A program made the translations under genes and the position numbers. The notes under the pieces are model-generated. The model was not told the origin of the DNA and searched no databases. It saw nothing but the letters and a program-made list of their open reading frames with translations. DNA of 64,000 nucleotides from Pseudoalteromonas ruthenica (GTDB taxonomy: Bacteria; Pseudomonadota; Gammaproteobacteria; Enterobacterales; Alteromonadaceae): assembly GCF_008808095.1 (NCBI RefSeq), contig NZ_CP023397.1, positions 310,001 through 374,000 on the forward strand. Direction: 5' to 3'. Shown here piece by piece: positions 17,628 to 27,475 of this stretch (its first letter is position 1; every line of letters begins with the position of its first letter).

Positions 17628-20132
17628 ATGAAAACCAAACTATCTGCGCTGACTTTAGCGCTCGTTCCGGTACTTTCATTAAGCGCTCACGCGGGCGTTC
17701 ACATTAAAGATACAGCTGCCACTGACAATGACGACAGCATCCTTGTGGTATTCAAACAAGGCACTTCTGCCGCAGTGCGTGCTCAAGCACGGTCTTTAGT
17801 CAAAGCAAAAATCAGCGATTTGAATGCTGATGAAGTTGATGATCGCTACAAGCATGTGCTTGGTGGTCGTCTTGCCAATTTTAAACTCGATGGCGTCAGC
17901 GCCAAACAAGCCTTGGCGGCTCTTAATAAGCACCCTGGTGTGGAATATGCCGAGCCAGATTACCAAGTAAAAGCATTAGGCGTGCCTGATGACAGCCGTT
18001 TTGATGAGTTATGGGGCCTGCATAACCTTGGGCAAACTGGTGGTACAGAGGATGCAGATATTGATGCTGTTGAAGCATGGGATATTACCACCGGCTCCGC
18101 AGATGTAATTGTCGGTGTTATCGATACTGGTGTTGATTACTCACACCCTGATCTTGCCATGAACATGTGGGTGAACCCAGGTGAAGTTGCTGGTGACGGT
18201 GTGGATAACGATGGCAACGGCTATATCGATGATGTTCACGGTATTAATGCCATCACTGGTGATGGTGACCCTATGGATGACCAAGGTCATGGCTCGCACG
18301 TCTCTGGCACCATCGGCGCATCCGGTAATAATGCTGAGGGCGTTGTCGGTGTAAACCACGAAGTATCCATCGCAGGTTGTAAGTTCCTCAGTGCAGCAGG
18401 CACGGGTTCAACATCGGATGCGATTGAGTGTATCGATTATTTCGTGGCCCTGAAAAATGACGGTCACAACATTCGTGTTACCAACAACAGTTGGGGTGGC
18501 GGCGGCTTTAGCCAAGCGCTTGCAGATGCCATTACGGCGAGCGAGAATGCCGACATTCTTTTCGTTGCCGCCGCAGGTAATGACGCGGTTGATAACGATG
18601 TTAACCCTCACTACCCATCGAGCTATGAGCATGAATCAGTGCTTTCTATTGCCAGTACAACGCACACCGATGCGATGTCAGGGTTCTCACAATGGGGCTT
18701 AACAAGTGTTGATATGGGTGCTCCAGGCAGCGCTATCCTATCTACTGTGCCGGGGGGCGGTTATGCGTCCTACTCTGGCACCTCAATGGCCACGCCTCAT
18801 GTTGCAGGCGCTGCAGCGTTAGTGCTGTCGGTGAATCCGAGCTTGAGTGCAGTAGAAGTGAAGCAATTGCTAATGAGCAGTGGCGATGCGAATGCTGACT
18901 TAGATGGAATGACCGTTGCGGGTACACGTTTAAATGTGAACCAAGCGGTGATTGATGCTGACCCTGAGCCAGGCTTTAGAATGTCGGCTGCGCCCCGTAA
19001 TCAAGAGATTGTTGCCGGTGACACTGCGACCTATGAGCTGAGCTTTAGTTCGGTGGCCGAGTGGCAAGGAACAATCGACCTTGCGCTTGTTGCAGGCATT
19101 GATGGCGCAAGCTTGTCGAGCAACACTGCACAGCCAGGTGATGTGGTAACGCTGAGCGTGCCAACGACGGCACAAACGCAATGGGGTGAGTACAGCTTTA
19201 CCATTGATGCAACCTCGGGTGATTTAGCACAGCAAAAGTCAGTTGAGCTATACGTATTACCTCAGGGGTTAACTGAGTTTAGCTATGAAAACACCACTGC
19301 TGTGGACATTCCTGATAATGACGCAACAGGTATCACGTCAGTGATCACTGTTGCAGATGACGTCACGGTGTTTGATACCAATGCCTTCGTAGATATCAGC
19401 CACACTTGGATTGGCGATTTGATTGTCACGCTTACTTCGCCATCCGGCACGGTAGCTACGCTCCATAATCGCAGTGGCGGTAGTGCGGATGACATTAACG
19501 AAACCTTCAACTCAGAGGCCTTTAATGGTGAAGTGGCCACCGGTGATTGGACGCTAACCGTATCTGATAATGTAGGTGCTGACACGGGGACATTAAACGC
19601 TTGGACCCTTAACCTTACAGGCATTGGCGAAGTAACGGCGCAGCCGCCGCAGGCAGGCTTTAGCTATGACGTTAATGACCTAAGCGTGCAGTTTACAGAT
19701 GCAAGTTCTGATGTGAACGGCGATATTGTTAGCTGGATGTGGGATTTTGGTGACGGTGCCAGCAGCTCTGATGCTAGCCCTATGTATACCTACGCGGATT
19801 ATGGCACGTACAGTGTAAGCCTGACTGTGACCGACAGTGAAGGTAACAGTGATACTTTAACTCAAGAAGTCACTTTAAGCGCAGATGATGTGCAACTCGA
19901 AGTGGTACGTGCTAATAAAACACGCTTAGGCTTTATGCGCGTTGAATTGGCATGGCAAGGCAGCAGCGCTGAGCAAGTGGATGTGTACCGTAATGGCGAG
20001 TTCTTAGAAAGCACTGCCAATACCGGTGGCTATCGTGACTTTGAACGCCGCGCAGACCAAACTTCTTACACCTATCAAATCTGTCAAGAAGGCGATATTT
20101 GTTCGAATGAAGTGACAGTGACTTTCGAGTAA
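17628..20132 (+). CDS. Secreted subtilisin-like serine protease with P and PKD domains
   Basis: I start this 834-residue protein at the ATG before the signal peptide MKTKLSALTLALVPVLSLSAHA. The open frame to 17466 adds no plausible sequence. An I9-type propeptide covers about 28-115. The S8 domain follows, with Asp166 (VIDTGVDYSHPDL), His221 (QGHGSHVSGT) and Ser386 (SGTSMATPHVAGAA). Next come a beta-rich linker domain, a P/proprotein-convertase domain (about 540-665, with DISHTWIGDLIVTLTSPSG), a PKD domain (about 670-755, SWMWDFGDGASSS) and a final Fn3-like stretch. It is probably a secreted protease feeding peptides to the uptake systems nearby. It is monocistronic with its own terminator. 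Confidence 0.94.
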   Translation: MKTKLSALTLALVPVLSLSAHAGVHIKDTAATDNDDSILVVFKQGTSAAVRAQARSLVKAKISDLNADEVDDRYKHVLGGRLANFKLDGVSAKQALAALNKHPGVEYAEPDYQVKALGVPDDSRFDELWGLHNLGQTGGTEDADIDAVEAWDITTGSADVIVGVIDTGVDYSHPDLAMNMWVNPGEVAGDGVDNDGNGYIDDVHGINAITGDGDPMDDQGHGSHVSGTIGASGNNAEGVVGVNHEVSIAGCKFLSAAGTGSTSDAIECIDYFVALKNDGHNIRVTNNSWGGGGFSQALADAITASENADILFVAAAGNDAVDNDVNPHYPSSYEHESVLSIASTTHTDAMSGFSQWGLTSVDMGAPGSAILSTVPGGGYASYSGTSMATPHVAGAAALVLSVNPSLSAVEVKQLLMSSGDANADLDGMTVAGTRLNVNQAVIDADPEPGFRMSAAPRNQEIVAGDTATYELSFSSVAEWQGTIDLALVAGIDGASLSSNTAQPGDVVTLSVPTTAQTQWGEYSFTIDATSGDLAQQKSVELYVLPQGLTEFSYENTTAVDIPDNDATGITSVITVADDVTVFDTNAFVDISHTWIGDLIVTLTSPSGTVATLHNRSGGSADDINETFNSEAFNGEVATGDWTLTVSDNVGADTGTLNAWTLNLTGIGEVTAQPPQAGFSYDVNDLSVQFTDASSDVNGDIVSWMWDFGDGASSSDASPMYTYADYGTYSVSLTVTDSEGNSDTLTQEVTLSADDVQLEVVRANKTRLGFMRVELAWQGSSAEQVDVYRNGEFLESTANTGGYRDFERRADQTSYTYQICQEGDICSNEVTVTFE

Positions 20133-20167
20133 CTATAAACAGCAGTGCAAAGCACTGACGCAATGAT

Positions 20168-20202
20168 AAAACCCCGAACTCAGTTAGTTTGGGGTTTTTT
20201 TA
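20168..20202 (+). terminator. Terminator of the subtilase gene
   Basis: An 11-bp stem with one mismatch (AACCCCGAACT with AGTTTGGGGTT) is followed by TTTTTTT. It lies 36 bp after the protease stop. Confidence 0.88.
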
Positions 20203-20465
20203 TTGACGACTATGTCGTCGCTAGGTGAATGCATGTGTTGCAGTTACCCGAGATGAGGTAATAAGTCATACAAATTGACATAACCAGAACAAAAATTAAA
20301 CCAGGTAAAGATTTATTTACATAATTATTAATGGTGCACGAAAATAGTGCTGTTTTTTATTGTAAAAGTTGAGAATTATATGTAAAAAGTATGTTGTGAG
20401 TTACATGATTTAAACATAGTGCTTGTCATGGTTCGCTTTATAACAATAAATTCAGGGAATTAACA

Positions 20466-23384
20466 ATGTTCAACAAATCTTCAATTAGCAAAGCTATTCA
20501 ATATTCTTTGTTGCTTGGCACTGTTGCTTCGGGCACCGCGATTGCTGCGGAAGAGTCTGACCGAGTCAAAGAAGTCGAAAAAATTCAAGTTACAGGTTCT
20601 CGTATTGTAAAACCTAAACTATCTCAACCTGCCCCTATCGTGACGATCGGCGCAAAAGACATCGCTCAAGCAGGTGTACCTGACCTAGGTAGTGTTCTAG
20701 CAGAGCTTCCGGCGATAGGTTCGACAGACACTCTGATTGGTAACAACGACAGCAACGCACTAGCTGGTGTAACCTCTGCTGACTTGCGTCGCCTAGGTGC
20801 TGCTCGTACTCTAACTTTGGTAAATGGCAAACGCCATGTTGCCGGTGCACCTGGTAGTGCTCAGGTGGACTTAAATACTATTCCTGCGGCGCTAATCGAA
20901 CGCGTTGAGGTTATCACCGGTGGCGCATCAGCTATCTATGGTTCTGACGCAGTTTCTGGTGTTGTAAACGTTATCCTTCGTGATGACTTCGAAGGTTTCG
21001 AGTTTAATGGTTCTGTAGGTAATTCTACAGAAGGTGTTGGTACTAAAAACCACTCTTACAGCATCGTTGGCGGTGCAGAAGTGTTTGATGGCCGCGGCAA
21101 CGTTACTTTCTTCGCAGGTAAAGATCGTATTCGTGAAGTAATGGCAAATGATATTCGTCAAGTTAATCACTATGGTACGATTCAAAACCCAGAGAATACT
21201 GGCGAAGAAGATGGTATTCCAGATCAGCTAACCGTACCTAATGTAATGTCAGAGCGTATCAGTGAGAACGGTGTTATCAACCCATTTGGAGCCGCTGGTT
21301 CAATTTGGACATTTGATAATAATGGTGTGCCAGAGCTTATGCCTGAGCGCGAATTCACCAATAGCTTTGCTTTTGGTAGTTTCCCTGATGGATGCCAATA
21401 TTGCTTTAAGACTCAAGATTATGAAAATGTTTATCCTGATTTAGACAAAACAACTGTTGGCTCAACTTTCAACTTTGATTTGAGTGACAACCACTCTTTC
21501 TACAGTGACTTTAAATTTGTTCGCTCAGATATCAAGCAGCAGTTCCAGCCTTCATTCCGTTTTGGTAACGTGGCTATCAATGTTCAAGATAACCCGTACC
21601 TAGATGAAACGTTGCGTCAAGACTTGCTTTCTCAAGGTACTGAAGTTGCAACATTCTCGAAATTCTTTGGCGAGCTTGGTAACCGTAGCGCTGCTAACAA
21701 GCGTGAGCTATTCCGCTTCGTAGGTGGTTTTGAAGGGTACTTCACGTTAAGTGAAACAGACTTCACTTATGACACTTATTATGTGTTTGGTCGCACAGAC
21801 AACGTTCGTAATACCTTGAACGATCTTATTCCTGATAATTTTGTTGCTGCTCTGGACGCGGTAATTGACCCTGCTACAGGTGAAGTGGCATGTCGTAGCC
21901 AAGTGCCTTCTGCGCAAGGTGAAGGTTATACTGATCCAGCAAGTGTGAATGGTGGTGACTGTGCGCCATACAATCCATTTGGTTTCAACCAAGCGTCACA
22001 AGCTGCTAAAGATTGGGTAAGTGCTGATGTAACGCGTACTGACAAAATTACTCAAGAAGTTGTTGGTGGTTACGTTGCGTTTGATAGTGCAGAACTATTC
22101 GAGCTACAAGGTGGTCCAATCGGCATTGCAACCGGTTTCGAATACCGCGAAGAAACGTCAGAAACCATTACTGATGAGTTCTCTAAAGCAGGATTCTTAA
22201 CCACAGCGGCAACACCGGATTCATACGGTGAGTACGATGTAAGTGAAGGTTTCATCGAATTGAGCTTCCCGATCCTTGCAGGTATGTCGTTCGCTGAAGA
22301 ACTGACAGTAGACGCGGCATATCGTACTGCAGACTACTCACACACTGGCTCAAGCAGCTCGTGGAAGGTCGGTCTAATGTATCAACCTTTCGATGACTTA
22401 CGTATTCGCGGTACTATCGGCGAAGCAGAGCGTGCTCCGAACATTGCAGAGGCGTTCGATCCACAATCTCCAGGCTTCGGTCGCGTATCCGATCCATGTG
22501 ATGCGGATAACATTGATGATAACCCGAACCGTCGTGCAAACTGTGCTGCGCTGGGTATTCCAGCTGACTTCCAAGCTAACGATAACGTGAGTGTGGATAC
22601 GCTAAGTGGTGGTAATCCGGACCTTAAACCAGAGAAGTCAACTTCATTTACTGGTGGTTTAGTATGGACCCCAAGCTTTGCTGAAAACTTCTCAATGACC
22701 TTAGACTACTATGACATTGAGATTGAAGATGCGATTTCATTCATCGCAACACAAAGTATCGCAGACAACTGTGTTGATGCGGCTGGCGGTATCGATGAGG
22801 CGTTCTGTAGCCAAGTAGACCGAGATCCAGAAACGTTCGACATTGAGCTAGTTCGCTCGGGTTATCTAAATGCGGCAGCTATCACTACACGTGGTATTGA
22901 CGCCGACTTTGACTATCGTACTGACTTAGCTGACTTTGATATTGACGGTGAGCTTACCTTTAACCTGTTCATTAACCACTTGATTGAACTAGAAGATTTC
23001 GAGTTCCAGAATCGTCCTGATAAAGTGAATGTCGAAAATGGTGAAGTGGGTGACCCTGAATGGCAAGGTCGTTTCACTGTTCAGTACACTTGGCAGGATC
23101 TGAACCTTACGTGGACGACACGTTACACTGACCGTTCAGCGCGCTTTGATGTATCACCAGAAGGGGATATTGAAGAGGATATTTCTCCTGCATACGTAGG
23201 CAGTATTGTTACTCACGATCTATCTGCTCGATACCAGTTAACAGATAACATGCGCGTAGACTTGGGTCTTCGTAACCTTACTGACAAACTACCTCCTGCT
23301 TATATCCAGGCAAGTGGTGGTAACGAAGCCATCTACGATGTAGTAGGTCGCCGCTTCTTCGCAAATGTTAATGTAACCTTTTAA
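20466..23384 (+). CDS. TonB-dependent outer-membrane receptor (receptor A)
   Basis: This 972-residue receptor has a signal peptide (about 1-27). A TonB-box-like segment VEKIQVTGSRI follows, then a plug domain (about 50-175) with ADLRRLGAARTLTLVNGKR and GASAIYGSDAVSGVVNVI. A 22-strand barrel ends in the typical aromatic FFANVNVTF. An outer loop carries CQYC (FPDGCQYCFKTQDYENVYPD). The plug sequence belongs to the Alteromonadales receptor group with the motif SRIVKPKLSQPAPIVTI. The ligand is unknown; adjacency to the protease suggests peptides, which is only an inference. It closely resembles receptor C at 27476, and by eye well over 80% of residues match. An AGGGAA ribosome site precedes the ATG. 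Confidence 0.94.
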   Translation: MFNKSSISKAIQYSLLLGTVASGTAIAAEESDRVKEVEKIQVTGSRIVKPKLSQPAPIVTIGAKDIAQAGVPDLGSVLAELPAIGSTDTLIGNNDSNALAGVTSADLRRLGAARTLTLVNGKRHVAGAPGSAQVDLNTIPAALIERVEVITGGASAIYGSDAVSGVVNVILRDDFEGFEFNGSVGNSTEGVGTKNHSYSIVGGAEVFDGRGNVTFFAGKDRIREVMANDIRQVNHYGTIQNPENTGEEDGIPDQLTVPNVMSERISENGVINPFGAAGSIWTFDNNGVPELMPEREFTNSFAFGSFPDGCQYCFKTQDYENVYPDLDKTTVGSTFNFDLSDNHSFYSDFKFVRSDIKQQFQPSFRFGNVAINVQDNPYLDETLRQDLLSQGTEVATFSKFFGELGNRSAANKRELFRFVGGFEGYFTLSETDFTYDTYYVFGRTDNVRNTLNDLIPDNFVAALDAVIDPATGEVACRSQVPSAQGEGYTDPASVNGGDCAPYNPFGFNQASQAAKDWVSADVTRTDKITQEVVGGYVAFDSAELFELQGGPIGIATGFEYREETSETITDEFSKAGFLTTAATPDSYGEYDVSEGFIELSFPILAGMSFAEELTVDAAYRTADYSHTGSSSSWKVGLMYQPFDDLRIRGTIGEAERAPNIAEAFDPQSPGFGRVSDPCDADNIDDNPNRRANCAALGIPADFQANDNVSVDTLSGGNPDLKPEKSTSFTGGLVWTPSFAENFSMTLDYYDIEIEDAISFIATQSIADNCVDAAGGIDEAFCSQVDRDPETFDIELVRSGYLNAAAITTRGIDADFDYRTDLADFDIDGELTFNLFINHLIELEDFEFQNRPDKVNVENGEVGDPEWQGRFTVQYTWQDLNLTWTTRYTDRSARFDVSPEGDIEEDISPAYVGSIVTHDLSARYQLTDNMRVDLGLRNLTDKLPPAYIQASGGNEAIYDVVGRRFFANVNVTF

Positions 23385-23402
23385 GGTAAAGTTAAAATTA
23401 AC

Positions 23403-23428
23403 AAAGCCCCTTCGTAGGGGCTTTTTTT
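23403..23428 (+). terminator. Terminator of receptor A gene
   Basis: The stem AAAGCCCC/GGGGCTTT has a 6-nt loop (TTCGTA) and a following T-tract. It starts 19 bp after the stop codon. A nearly identical hairpin ends receptor C at 30400. Confidence 0.9.
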
Positions 23429-23851
23429 GTGCCCAAAATAGCAATAGGGTGTTTTTTTGCAATTAAAGGTAATTGTAGCGAACCTCTGTAGATGTTAATT
23501 TGTTCTATGAGTATCCGTTTTTATATTGTTTTCTAATTTGCAACTTGAGCCTTTTGGGTTTGATGTCATTAGCCCAGCTTTTGCTCGTTTTTATTCTCTT
23601 CTGTACATATTTTTTGCAATCAATCATTTTTAAATCTGGATTCTTATTATTATTTTTTTTACAAAAAATTAAATAAAATAAAACAAAAGTAAATTAATGG
23701 TAGTGTAACCTACTGTTAATTAAGTTAAATTTTTTGTCTAGAAAAGCTTTTATTTTTATTCCTTTGTGTTACAAAATGTTTTCAGGCTAGGCCCTTTATA
23801 GGGGTTATAGTCACATGAAAATAACGAACTTCATTTTTAACAGGGATAACT
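23429..23851 (+). other. AT-rich upstream region of receptor B
   Basis: No gene is visible in these 423 bp. The last 150 bp or so resemble the region just upstream of receptor C (for example the shared CCTTTATA and GGGTT around 23790, and CAGGGA before the ATG). This marks a homologous promoter and leader. No Fur-like or LacI-like site is obvious. Confidence 0.55.
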
Positions 23852-26722
23852 ATGACTTCATTTAGCAAGTTAGCCATTGCTGTAAAATCGGCTGTGGTTT
23901 TAGGCGCAGTAGCGCACACGGGTGCTTCATGGGCAGCGGAAGAGGGCGGCCAAAACCAAGAAGTAGAACGTATTCAAGTAACAGGCTCAAAAATTAAACG
24001 TATTGGCGAGCTATCACCAACTCCGGTTACGGTTATTAGCGGTGATAATTTGGTTGACGCTGGTATTACCAATGTCGCTGACCTTTTATCTGAAATGCCT
24101 AACTCAACAGTAGGTCTGTCCCCAGAAACAACTAACAACAGTGTGTTTGCAAATGGCTTAAACAATACCGACTTACGCGGCTTAGGCACTGAGCGTACAT
24201 TGGTACTTGTTAATGGTCGACGCTTTGTTGCCGGTGCGCCTGGCAGCAGTGCTGTTGATTTGAACAACATTGCAACTTCTATGATAGCCCGTGTTGAGAT
24301 TTCAACAGGTGGTGCTTCTGCAGTATATGGTTCCGATGCAGTCGCGGGTGTTGTAAACATTATTACTAAAAAGTCATTCGATGGATTGGAAATCGACGCC
24401 TCTACTTCTCAACCTACGCAAGACGGCGGCGAATCATATTACACATCACTTACTTTCGGTGACGAAGGTGAGAATAGTAGCTTTATTGCTAACATTACTT
24501 ACACCAAAAACGAACAATTACGAGGTGACCAGCGTGATTTCATTCGTAATGGTGTAATCAGCTTAGATCACCCAGATAATGTCGATAACGAAGATGGCAT
24601 TCCAGGGCGTACTACTTTAGATCGTGAAGGTTCTACATCATTATTTATCTACAGTAAGAATGGTGACTTCTTTGCTAACGATGGTGGCCACTACGCCTTT
24701 GGCGATGATGGCTCAATCCGTCCGTTCGCAGCGGAAGGTTTTCTTCCCGCAAGCTCAACACCAGGTAGCCGTAATACTCAATATTATACTGGCGAAGGTG
24801 ATGGCTATAGCTTCCTAGAGCACAAGTATGTTCGTACGCCACTGGAACGTCTAAATGCGTCCATCAATGTAAATTACGATTTGGCTGAAGATCACTCTAT
24901 GGCGTTTGAAATGACATATTCAAATACGTCAGCATATGGTGAGTCATCGCCAGCTTTCTTCTACCTAGGTGGCAATAGTACAGATAATGCATTTTTCGAT
25001 GACCAAACAAAGCAGTTTTTTGCTGATCAAGGTATGGACACGTTCAATGCTTACTACCTAGCTGATTTGTTCGGTCACCGTCAGTACGACCAGAAACGTA
25101 GCCTTATTCGTGGTGCGCTAAGCTTTGAAGGCATCATCAATGACGATTGGAGCTATGACGCATATATTACCAAAGGCCATGTTCAGTCAGACACGACTTG
25201 GTATGGTGAGCTATTCGAACAACGCTTTAGAGACGCTATTGATGCAGTAGAAATTGATGGCAATATTGTGTGTGCTGAGCGTAATGCAGACGGTGAAGTG
25301 ATCGGTGCCAAAGCAGGCTGTTCTCCATTGAATATTTGGGGTAAAGGCTTAGCGTCACAAGAAGCGTTAGATTATGTTGGAACCGATGCTACACGCAGAG
25401 CCTCAATTGACCAAACTGTGATTGCGGGTACGGTTTCTGGCTACATGTTTGAACTTCCTGCAGGCCCACTTGCTGCGGCTTTCTCGGCCGAGTATCGCGA
25501 AGAAAAATCATCTACTTTGCCTGATCCTGCAATGCGCGAGGGGCTTATTTTCAACAACCAATCAGATGCGCTTAAAGGTGAGTTTGACGTAACAGAGCTT
25601 GCGGCCGAATTCTCGGTTCCTGTTGTTGTTGATACATTCTTTGCTGATGAAGTGTATTTTGAATTGGCTTACCGCTACATGGATTACTCTTCAACAGGGA
25701 CTGATAACGCGTGGAAGGTTGGTTTTAACTATGTACTGAACGATGAACTGCGTTTTCGTATTAACCGTTCAAAATCTGTTCGCGCACCGAGTATTTCTGA
25801 GCTTTATCAACCTGCCGCGCAGACATTCGCATCTTTTGACGACCCTTGTGAACAGGGTGAAATTGACAACGCCGGTGAATATCGCGAGAACATTGAACGT
25901 AACTGCCGTGCAGCGGGGATCCCTGAGGGTTGGGCTCCATCTAACCTATGGAAGTCAACTAACCACCCAGGCTTTGTCGTAGGTAACACCGAATTAGATA
26001 ACGAAACAGCAAACGACTGGACTATTGGCTTTATATATACTCCTGAATTTGTTGAAGATCTATCTATTACAGTGGACTACTGGGAATTCGATATCGAAGA
26101 AATGATCGTATCACCAGAAGCGCTTACTGTGGTTAATGGTTGTTATGAGTTTGAAAGCTTAGATAATCCTTACTGCGATTTGATTGAGCGTAACCCAGAA
26201 ACCCTAGAAATCGATAACTTCTATCAAAAGCCAGTTAATGCGGCAACGAGCTTTATCGCTGGTACCGATGTTGAAATTAACTATGGCTTAGATACAAGTT
26301 TTGGTCAGTTTAACTTCCGATTAGTATCTACCTACTTGGACGAGCGTACTCAAAACAACACTGGTAAAGCTGAAGATGAGCGTAGTTACCAAGGCGAATA
26401 TCATCGTCCTCGCTGGAAAGCTCGTTTCATGACTAACTACTACTGGGAAGATCTAACCGTTGCCCTTGCGGCAAACTATCGTCACGCCACGGTGCTTGAT
26501 AGAGAGTGGACATCAGAAGATAACGACTATAACGATGTACCTTCTTACACAGAGTGGGATCTAACGGCGCGTTATCAAGTGTTGGACAATCTAGAAGTGC
26601 GTGGTGGTGTGTTAAATGTATTCGATCGCACTCCACCTCGTAACCCTGTACTGTATGATGATGGTGAGTTCTACGATCTAGACGGTCGCACTTTAACTGT
26701 GGGCTTTAACTATAAGTTCTAA
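23852..26722 (+). CDS. TonB-dependent outer-membrane receptor (receptor B)
   Basis: This 956-residue receptor starts with a signal peptide (MTSFSKLAIAVKSAVVLGAV... ending WAA), followed by the TonB-box-like VERIQVTGSKI. The plug has NLVDAGITNVADLLSEMPN, TDLRGLGTERTLVLVNGRR and GASAVYGSDAVAGVVNII. The barrel ends TLTVGFNYKF. The barrel differs strongly from receptors A and C, so its ligand is probably different, although the plug family is the same. The signal peptide is nearly identical to that of receptor C (25 of 29 residues). The ribosome site is CAGGGAT. It appears to have its own promoter and terminator. Confidence 0.94.
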   Translation: MTSFSKLAIAVKSAVVLGAVAHTGASWAAEEGGQNQEVERIQVTGSKIKRIGELSPTPVTVISGDNLVDAGITNVADLLSEMPNSTVGLSPETTNNSVFANGLNNTDLRGLGTERTLVLVNGRRFVAGAPGSSAVDLNNIATSMIARVEISTGGASAVYGSDAVAGVVNIITKKSFDGLEIDASTSQPTQDGGESYYTSLTFGDEGENSSFIANITYTKNEQLRGDQRDFIRNGVISLDHPDNVDNEDGIPGRTTLDREGSTSLFIYSKNGDFFANDGGHYAFGDDGSIRPFAAEGFLPASSTPGSRNTQYYTGEGDGYSFLEHKYVRTPLERLNASINVNYDLAEDHSMAFEMTYSNTSAYGESSPAFFYLGGNSTDNAFFDDQTKQFFADQGMDTFNAYYLADLFGHRQYDQKRSLIRGALSFEGIINDDWSYDAYITKGHVQSDTTWYGELFEQRFRDAIDAVEIDGNIVCAERNADGEVIGAKAGCSPLNIWGKGLASQEALDYVGTDATRRASIDQTVIAGTVSGYMFELPAGPLAAAFSAEYREEKSSTLPDPAMREGLIFNNQSDALKGEFDVTELAAEFSVPVVVDTFFADEVYFELAYRYMDYSSTGTDNAWKVGFNYVLNDELRFRINRSKSVRAPSISELYQPAAQTFASFDDPCEQGEIDNAGEYRENIERNCRAAGIPEGWAPSNLWKSTNHPGFVVGNTELDNETANDWTIGFIYTPEFVEDLSITVDYWEFDIEEMIVSPEALTVVNGCYEFESLDNPYCDLIERNPETLEIDNFYQKPVNAATSFIAGTDVEINYGLDTSFGQFNFRLVSTYLDERTQNNTGKAEDERSYQGEYHRPRWKARFMTNYYWEDLTVALAANYRHATVLDREWTSEDNDYNDVPSYTEWDLTARYQVLDNLEVRGGVLNVFDRTPPRNPVLYDDGEFYDLDGRTLTVGFNYKF

Positions 26723-26742
26723 TGTAAATTGATAAAAAACTT

Positions 26743-26774
26743 GGCTCCTAGATTTCAATCTAGGAGCCTTTTTC
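26743..26774 (+). terminator. Terminator of receptor B gene
   Basis: An 11-bp stem (GGCTCCTAGAT with ATCTAGGAGCC) has a 4-nt loop and is followed by TTTTTC. It starts 20 bp after the stop. Confidence 0.92.
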
Positions 26775-27475
26775 TATCATCACCTTTCATTTAACGCTTG
26801 ATAAAGGTGGAGTCAGTTTTTATCTTTTACATTTAAACGGTTTTTACAAGTCACCTTTCTATTCTTATTCTTTTGTTTTTCCCTGTTTTGTTGTTACCTG
26901 ATCCCAAGCCACAAGTGGACAGCTGCAAATTGAGCTGGAGCATGTTGTTTAAATAGCATTCAAGACAAAGAGCTCATAGGTCAGTGAAAGCCTCGATTAA
27001 AATCATGGTGCAAGCTGTGCTGGGAGTCCTTGAAGAATGTTTAGGGAGCCTCGCTATTATAATCACTCCTTTTAACAATCAGCATTAGAGTTTTTTGTTA
27101 ATAGCGCATTTTATGTTGCCCTTTGATTTTTTGTTTCATTAATTGCAATTGTTGCTTGTTTGTGTGTGCTGTCCTTAGCAGTGGAAATTCCGCCGCACCT
27201 ATTTATTGGGAGTGTTTTCGATAAGTTGAGCCTTCTTTATGTCCCTTAAATGACAATGGCACAATATTAAAGGTTAAAAAACTAAACATAAATTTAAAAT
27301 AAATTACACTAGTTTGCATCTTTGTTGTTACAACTCGTTGTTATTTAAGTTAAAAATTTGTCTCTTTAGGCTTCCAATTGTTTTTTTTTGTGATACTAAT
27401 TGTTCCTGAACCCAGTCCTTTATATGGGTTTCATTCTTAGAAAAATAAACAACTTTCAGTTTACAGGGAATAATT
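26775..27475 (+). other. Non-coding region upstream of receptor C
   Basis: These 700 bp contain no convincing gene on either strand. The part nearest the ATG (about 27330-27475) resembles the receptor B leader. The middle (about 26900-27070) is less AT-rich than the rest and unassigned. It could be a decayed gene or hold long-range regulatory sites, but I see no specific signal. Confidence 0.5.
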